Below, piece after piece: positions 6,794-9,511 of a stretch of 9,511 nucleotides of DNA. The position numbers were made by a program, and so were the translations under genes. Source of the stretch: an uncultured Clostridia bacterium (GTDB taxonomy: Bacteria > Bacillota > Clostridia > TANB77 > CAG-508); assembly GCA_948857205.1 (NCBI GenBank), contig CAQPRV010000088.1, forward strand, positions 1 to 9,511. Reading direction: 5' to 3'. Under the pieces are notes generated by a model. The model saw only the letters and a list, made by a program, of their open reading frames with translations. It was not told the DNA's origin and ran no database searches. Position 1 is the stretch's first letter. Every line of letters begins with the position of its first letter.

Positions 6794-6803
6794 CCTAGAA
6801 TAT

Positions 6804-6838
6804 AAAAAGAAGTAGACCTTTTATATTCTACTTCTTTT
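6804..6838 (-). terminator. Main terminator of the rplKAJL operon
   Basis: Perfect 12-base arms AAAAGAAGTAGA (6805-6816) and TCTACTTCTTTT (6827-6838) have a 10-base loop and end in TTTTT on the minus strand. It begins 6 bases after the rplL stop. Confidence 0.85.
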
Positions 6839-6844
6839 ATATTA

Positions 6845-7216
6845 CTATTTTAATTCTACAACAGCTCCAACTTCAGCAAATTTAGCTTTTAATTCTTCTG
6901 CTTCTTCTTTGCTTACTCCTTCTTTAACTGTTTTTGGTGCTCCATCAACTAATTCTTTAGCTTCTTTTAATCCTAATCCTGTAGCATCTCTAACAACTTT
7001 TATAACTTTTATTTTTTGATCTCCTGCTTCTGCTAATACAACATCAAAAGATGATTTTTCTTCTGCTGCTCCTCCTCCATCTACTGCTCCAGCTGCTGGT
7101 GCAGCAGATGCTATAGCAGATACTCCATATTTTTCTTCTATAGCTTTTACTAAATCTGCTAATTCAACGACTGTTAAAGCGTCGATTTCTTCAATTAATT
7201 TTTCAATTTTTTCCAT
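6845..7216 (-). CDS. rplL: 50S ribosomal protein L7/L12
   Basis: L12 dimers bind L10 and form the flexible stalk that recruits and stimulates translation GTPases. The 123-residue product has the N-terminal dimerisation region (1-32, MEKIEKLIEEIDALTVVELA), an Ala/Gly hinge (about 34-53, SAAPAAGAVDGGGAAEE) and the factor-binding C-terminal domain (54-123), with KIKVIKVVRDATGLGLKEAK (68-87) and the closing LVDGAPKTVKEG. The start has AGGAGG 8 bases upstream. It lies 141 bases after rplJ, and two tandem terminators follow at once, so rpoB-rpoC are not in the same transcript as they are in many bacteria. Confidence 0.98.
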   Translation of the reverse strand: MEKIEKLIEEIDALTVVELADLVKAIEEKYGVSAIASAAPAAGAVDGGGAAEEKSSFDVVLAEAGDQKIKVIKVVRDATGLGLKEAKELVDGAPKTVKEGVSKEEAEELKAKFAEVGAVVELK

Positions 7217-7323
7217 TTTAAAATCCTCCTAAAAATTTTGATAGCTTATTTAATTAGATAAAATATTAAATATTGTAAAATTTATATTTAAACTTGTTAT
7301 TTTTCTAATTATTTTGCTTTTTC

Positions 7324-7340
7324 AGTGATCTAAGTTCACT
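7324..7340 (-). other. Weak hairpin in the rplJ-rplL gap
   Basis: The 141-base gap contains only a 5-bp inverted repeat AGTGA (7324-7328) with TCACT (7336-7340). It has no T run. It could protect or mark the mRNA between the two genes, but it is short enough to be chance. The rest of the gap is AT-rich, with no assignable internal promoter. Confidence 0.25.
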
Positions 7341-7357
7341 ACTCTATTTATTAATAA

Positions 7358-7927
7358 TTATTCAGCATCTATTGTTGCTTCTTCTACAGATGCTTCTTCC
7401 TTTACAACTGCTACTGTTACTTTTTCACCATTTTGTTCTTTTTGTTTTCTAACTTCTTCAAGTGCAACTGCAATTTTTGAAATATTTCCAAGTAATGCAC
7501 CAGCAAGCATTGAAAGTAAAGTTTCTCTTGAAGGTAATTTTGCTAGTGTTATAATTTCTTCTGCTGTCATTACTTTTCCTTCAATTACTCCACCTTTAAT
7601 TTCGTAAAATTCATTATCTTTACTATATTTATATATAGTTTTTGCAGGTTCTAAATAATCTTCATTACTCATTATAACAGCAGTTGGTCCTACTAATTTG
7701 TCTTCTAACCCTTCTATTCCAGCCTCTTGTAATGCTCTTCTTGTTATATTATTTTTTATAATTGTACATTTTGCATTTACATTTCTTAAGTCTTTTCTTA
7801 ATATAGTATCATCTGCTACTGTAATTCCTCTATAGTTTGTTAAAAGAATTAATTTTGCTTGTTTCATTTCATCTGCTAATTTTTTAACTTCTTCTTTCTT
7901 TTGATTTAATATTTTTTCACTTGCCAT
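7358..7927 (-). CDS. rplJ: 50S ribosomal protein L10
   Basis: L10 anchors the L12 dimers to 23S rRNA at the stalk base, and L10 with L12 represses its own operon in Bacillus and E. coli. The 189-residue product has the N-terminal rRNA-binding domain (1-110) with LLTNYRGITVADDTILRKDLR (29-48, in part) and CTIIKNNITRRA (54-65). The GPTAVIMS segment (80-87), LAKLPSRETLLSMLAG (128-143) and the L12-binding helix NISKIAVALEEVRKQKEQ (148-165) follow. The end is an acidic tail, EEASVEEATIDAE. It is slightly longer than the usual 165-175 residues because of that tail. A GGAGGTGA site lies 9 bases before the ATG. The gene follows a 253-base structured leader. Confidence 0.97.
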   Translation of the reverse strand: MASEKILNQKKEEVKKLADEMKQAKLILLTNYRGITVADDTILRKDLRNVNAKCTIIKNNITRRALQEAGIEGLEDKLVGPTAVIMSNEDYLEPAKTIYKYSKDNEFYEIKGGVIEGKVMTAEEIITLAKLPSRETLLSMLAGALLGNISKIAVALEEVRKQKEQNGEKVTVAVVKEEASVEEATIDAE

Positions 7928-7997
7928 TTTTTTCTTTCACCTCCATTATAAATATTGTTTTTTATTTTTGTAATTTAAAAACTATAAATAAGATTTA

Positions 7998-8032
7998 CTA
8001 CTGCATAACTTATGCATATGTTATGATTGTAG
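7998..8032 (-). other. Third leader hairpin upstream of rplJ
   Basis: CTAC (7998-8001) pairs with GTAG (8029-8032), and CATAAC (8004-8009) with GTTATG (8020-8025), giving a broken stem around TTATGCATAT. No T run follows on the minus strand, so it is a leader structure rather than a terminator, about 70 bases before the rplJ start. Confidence 0.4.
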
Positions 8033-8033
8033 C

Positions 8034-8076
8034 TTTTTATACAATAGTAAAGTATAACTTTCCTATTGTATAAAAA
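8034..8076 (-). other. Long leader hairpin that pairs the attenuator T run
   Basis: TTTTTATACAATAG (8034-8047) and CTATTGTATAAAAA (8063-8076) form a perfect 14-bp stem, with a further AAAG/CTTT pairing inside the loop. The minus-strand T run at 8076-8072, which belongs to the upstream terminator hairpin, is the 5' edge of this stem. The stem can form only after the polymerase has passed, so it may stabilise or help process the readthrough transcript. Confidence 0.55.
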
Positions 8077-8110
8077 CACTCTTTGTTTCCTACCAAGGAA
8101 TACAAAGAGT
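8072..8110 (-). terminator. Attenuator terminator in the rplJ leader
   Basis: On the minus strand ACTCTTTGT (8110-8102) and ACAAAGAGT (8086-8078) form a 9-bp stem, extended by TTCC/GGAA inside with one bulged base, then G and TTTTT (8076-8072). This is the likely off state of the L10 leader. Confidence 0.65.
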
Positions 8111-8164
8111 ATGATATCTCTTTTTTTATATTACCTCGGTAGGACTTATTAAATTTGCCTACTG
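8072..8164 (-). promoter_or_regulatory. Ribosomal protein L10 leader (autoregulatory rplJL attenuator)
   Basis: The minus-strand RNA contains CCTACCGAGG (8143-8134), pairing with CCTTGGTAGG (8098-8089) through one G-U pair, and an inner AAAGAG/CTCTTT stem (8123-8118 with 8109-8104). These match the known Firmicutes L10 leader in sequence and position. Both pairings use bases of the terminator hairpin 8078-8110, so the two folds exclude each other. An upstream GTAGG (8162-8158) can also pair with CCTAC of the first arm. In B. subtilis the L10-L12 complex is known to control rplJL by attenuation; the same is inferred here. The element begins about 17 bases after the rplA stop. No strong promoter was found just before it, so it probably acts on readthrough from rplKA. 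Confidence 0.8.
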
Positions 8165-8180
8165 TCTATGGTTTATTTTT

Positions 8181-8864
8181 TTATTTTTGTCCAATAAAAA
8201 TACTTGGTCCCATTGTTGTTGTTACTGCAACACTTTTTATGTATTGACCTTTCGCTACTACTGGTTTTGCTTTTATTATAGCATTTATAATTGTTTCATA
8301 GTTTTCTATTAATTTTTCTGTTCCAAATGATACTTTTCCAAATCCTAAGTGAATTATATTGTTCTTATCTAGTCTATATTCTACTTTACCTGATTTTATT
8401 TCACTTATTGCTTTTGTAACATCCATTGTAACAGTTCCTGATTTTGGATTAGGCATTAATCCTTTTGGTCCTAATACTTTTCCTAATCTTCCTACAACAC
8501 CCATCATATCAGGTGTAGCAACAACTACATCATAATCAAACCAGTTTTCATTTTGTATTTTTGGTATTAATTCTTCTGCTCCTACAAAGTCTGCTCCAGC
8601 TTTTTCTGCTTCTTCTGCTTTTGGTCCTTTTGCAAATACTAAGACTTTTTGTGTCTTTCCTGTTCCATTTGGAAGTACAACTGTTCCTCTAACTTGTTGG
8701 TCAGCATGTTTTGAGTCAACACCTAATTTTACATGTAATTCTACTGTTTCGTCAAATTTTGTTTTTGGCATTTTTTCAATTATTTCTAATGCTTCTTTTA
8801 CTTCATATTCTTTGTCTTTTTCAATTAGTTTTATGCTTTCAGCATATCTTTTTCCTTTTTTCAT
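8181..8864 (-). CDS. rplA: 50S ribosomal protein L1
   Basis: L1 forms the mobile stalk near the ribosomal E site and helps release deacylated tRNA. The 227-residue length is normal. The protein starts MKKGKRYAESIKLIEKDKEY; signature blocks are KFDETVELHVKLGVD (36-50), VRGTVVLPNGTGK (58-70), GADFVGAEELI (90-100), the L1 signature GRLGKVLGPKGLMPNPKSGT (125-144) and a closing SVAVTTTMGPSIFIG (211-225). The start is preceded by AAAGGAGGT at normal spacing. It lies 55 bases after rplK, in the usual operon order. L1 represses rplKA in E. coli by binding a 23S-like site in the leader; no such site was identified here. Confidence 0.98.
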   Translation of the reverse strand: MKKGKRYAESIKLIEKDKEYEVKEALEIIEKMPKTKFDETVELHVKLGVDSKHADQQVRGTVVLPNGTGKTQKVLVFAKGPKAEEAEKAGADFVGAEELIPKIQNENWFDYDVVVATPDMMGVVGRLGKVLGPKGLMPNPKSGTVTMDVTKAISEIKSGKVEYRLDKNNIIHLGFGKVSFGTEKLIENYETIINAIIKAKPVVAKGQYIKSVAVTTTMGPSIFIGQK

Positions 8865-8887
8865 TTTTTACCTCCTTTGGTTTTAAC

Positions 8888-8901
8888 GAGCATTTTTGCT
8901 C
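8888..8901 (-). other. Small hairpin between rplK and rplA
   Basis: GAGCA (8888-8892) and TGCTC (8897-8901) form a 5-bp GC-containing stem with a 4-base loop in the 55-base gap. It has no T run. It may act in mRNA stability or as a spacer; its role is unknown. Confidence 0.35.
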
Positions 8902-8919
8902 TCCCAATTTTTATATTAT

Positions 8920-9348
8920 TTATTCTGTAACTACAACACCCATAGATCTAGCAGTACCTTCAACCATACTCATAGCTGTTTCTATTGATGCTGCATTTAA
9001 GTCCGGCATTTTTTGTTCAGCAATTTCTTTTACTTGTGCTTTTGTTATTTTAGCAACTTTTTCTTTGTTTGGTTTTCCTGAACCTTTTTCAATTTTGATT
9101 GCTTTTTTTATTAAAACTGCAACTGGTGGTACTTTTGTTATAAATTCAAAAGATTTATCTTTATATACTGTTATTACAACTGGTATTATCATTCCAGGTT
9201 GATTTGCAGTTCTATCATTAAATTCTTTAACAAATTGCATGATGTTAACACCACTTGAACCTAATGCTGGACCAACTGGTGGAGCTGGTGATGCTTTTCC
9301 AGCCTCTATTTGTAATTTAATAATATTTGAAATTTCTTTTTCTGCCAT
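8920..9348 (-). CDS. rplK: 50S ribosomal protein L11
   Basis: L11 binds the GTPase-associated region of 23S rRNA at the stalk base and is the thiostrepton target region. The 142-residue protein is full length. The N-terminal domain holds LQIEAGKASPAPPVGPALG (12-30) with the proline-rich helix tied to thiostrepton sensitivity, followed by SSGVNIMQFVKEFNDRT (31-47), where GQ-A/H-G is more common than GSSG. The C-terminal RNA-binding domain has GSGKPNKEKVAKITKAQVKEIA (in part, 89-110), MPDLNAAS (114-121) and GTARSMGVVV (131-140). The start has GGGAGGTG about 9 bases upstream. It opens rplK-rplA-rplJ-rplL; no nusG end is seen upstream on this strand, and its promoter is not obvious. Confidence 0.98.
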   Translation of the reverse strand: MAEKEISNIIKLQIEAGKASPAPPVGPALGSSGVNIMQFVKEFNDRTANQPGMIIPVVITVYKDKSFEFITKVPPVAVLIKKAIKIEKGSGKPNKEKVAKITKAQVKEIAEQKMPDLNAASIETAMSMVEGTARSMGVVVTE

Positions 9349-9356
9349 TTTAATGG

Positions 9357-9420
9357 CACCTCCCTTTTTGATTTCTACTTAATTTTTTGCACTTGTGAAA
9401 ATTCATTTAAAAGGAGGTGC
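9357..9420. repeat. Inverted repeat holding the two divergent ribosome binding sites
   Basis: GCACCTCC (9357-9364) and GGAGGTGC (9413-9420) are exact reverse complements 48 bases apart. Each is the binding site of one divergent gene. In any transcript that crosses the whole region, one copy is an anti-binding-site for the other. No convincing promoter is seen in the 80-base gap (9349-9428). Confidence 0.55.
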
Positions 9421-9428
9421 GATATAAA

Positions 9429-9511
9429 ATGGCAGAGAAAGAGGTAGTTAATGTTAAGACTGCGAGTGAAAATGGTTTTGATAGTAAAGTCTTTGAAACT
9501 GATACAAGAGG
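9429..9511 (+). CDS. Partial rightward gene, N-terminal 27 residues, unrecognised
   Basis: An ATG at 9429 opens a frame that runs to the window end without a stop (27 full codons). AAAAGGAGGTG at 9409-9419 is a near-perfect ribosome binding site, which is the main evidence for the gene. The product starts MAEKEVVNVKTASENGFDSK and continues VFETDTR; it is charged, with no signal peptide or membrane segment. Codons such as GAG, AAG, GCG and GTC are more frequent than in the neighbours, but 27 codons are too few to judge. No family is recognised. It diverges from rplK, and the bases around its start closely resemble those of rplK. Confidence 0.6.
   Translation, partial: MAEKEVVNVKTASENGFDSKVFETDTR

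Noticed and set aside
8160..8186. Separate promoter for rplJ at the rplA end (TTGGAC with CATAGA)
   Set aside because: The -10 match is poor and the spacing is 18; not enough to call.
8711..9202. A 163-codon rightward open frame opposite rplA and rplK
   Set aside because: It lies antisense to two certain ribosomal genes, has a low-complexity Leu/Phe/Ile-rich product and no ribosome binding site.
9349..9511. A nusG C-terminus on the minus strand upstream of rplK
   Set aside because: All minus frames were read where feasible; none gives a NusG-like KOW end, and stops break them.
1..9511. CRISPR arrays, transposons, phage genes, tRNA or rRNA genes
   Set aside because: No repeat-spacer pattern, transposase-like protein, terminal inverted repeats or cloverleaf was seen; gaps are all under 300 bases.

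Overview
This is an AT-rich stretch of an anaerobic, low-GC Gram-positive chromosome, most likely a member of the Clostridia. The grounds are the strong AGGAGG-type ribosome binding sites, sigma-A promoters, A/T-ending codons, the GatCAB amidotransferase, a Firmicutes-type L10 leader and a rubredoxin domain. It is mostly core housekeeping DNA with no mobile element, CRISPR array, rRNA or tRNA gene visible. The standard code fits: tryptophan is TGG and the stops are TAA or TAG.

Left part (1-2447). A leftward gene cut by the window edge encodes an unrecognised protein with one N-terminal membrane segment. To its right is a leftward two-gene operon with its own promoter (2307-2335) and a shared terminator (535-572): an RpiB-family sugar-phosphate isomerase, then a WecA/TagO-type polyprenyl-phosphate sugar-1-phosphate transferase. 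The transferase has a complete rubredoxin domain fused to its cytoplasmic C-terminus, which is the most unusual protein here. The RpiB-like protein also has a changed active-site loop.

Middle (2375-3260). Two rightward genes lie here: rpsT (ribosomal protein S20), with a textbook promoter and terminator, and an 83-residue protein with two membrane segments and no assigned function. A bidirectional terminator separates them from the convergent gat genes.

Gat operon (3281-6676, leftward). gatC, gatA and gatB run in that order from a clear promoter whose -10 box fixes the gatC start. The complex converts Glu-tRNA(Gln), and possibly Asp-tRNA(Asn), to the amidated form.

Ribosomal stalk operon (6767-9348, leftward). 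rplK, rplA, rplJ and rplL follow the usual order. The 253-base rplA-rplJ gap holds an L10-type leader with mutually exclusive pairings and a terminator, plus two more hairpins. Two tandem terminators follow rplL, and rpoB does not follow. Upstream of rplK, where secE-nusG would be expected, there is instead a divergent rightward gene cut by the window end. Its translation start region is nearly a mirror copy of that of rplK.
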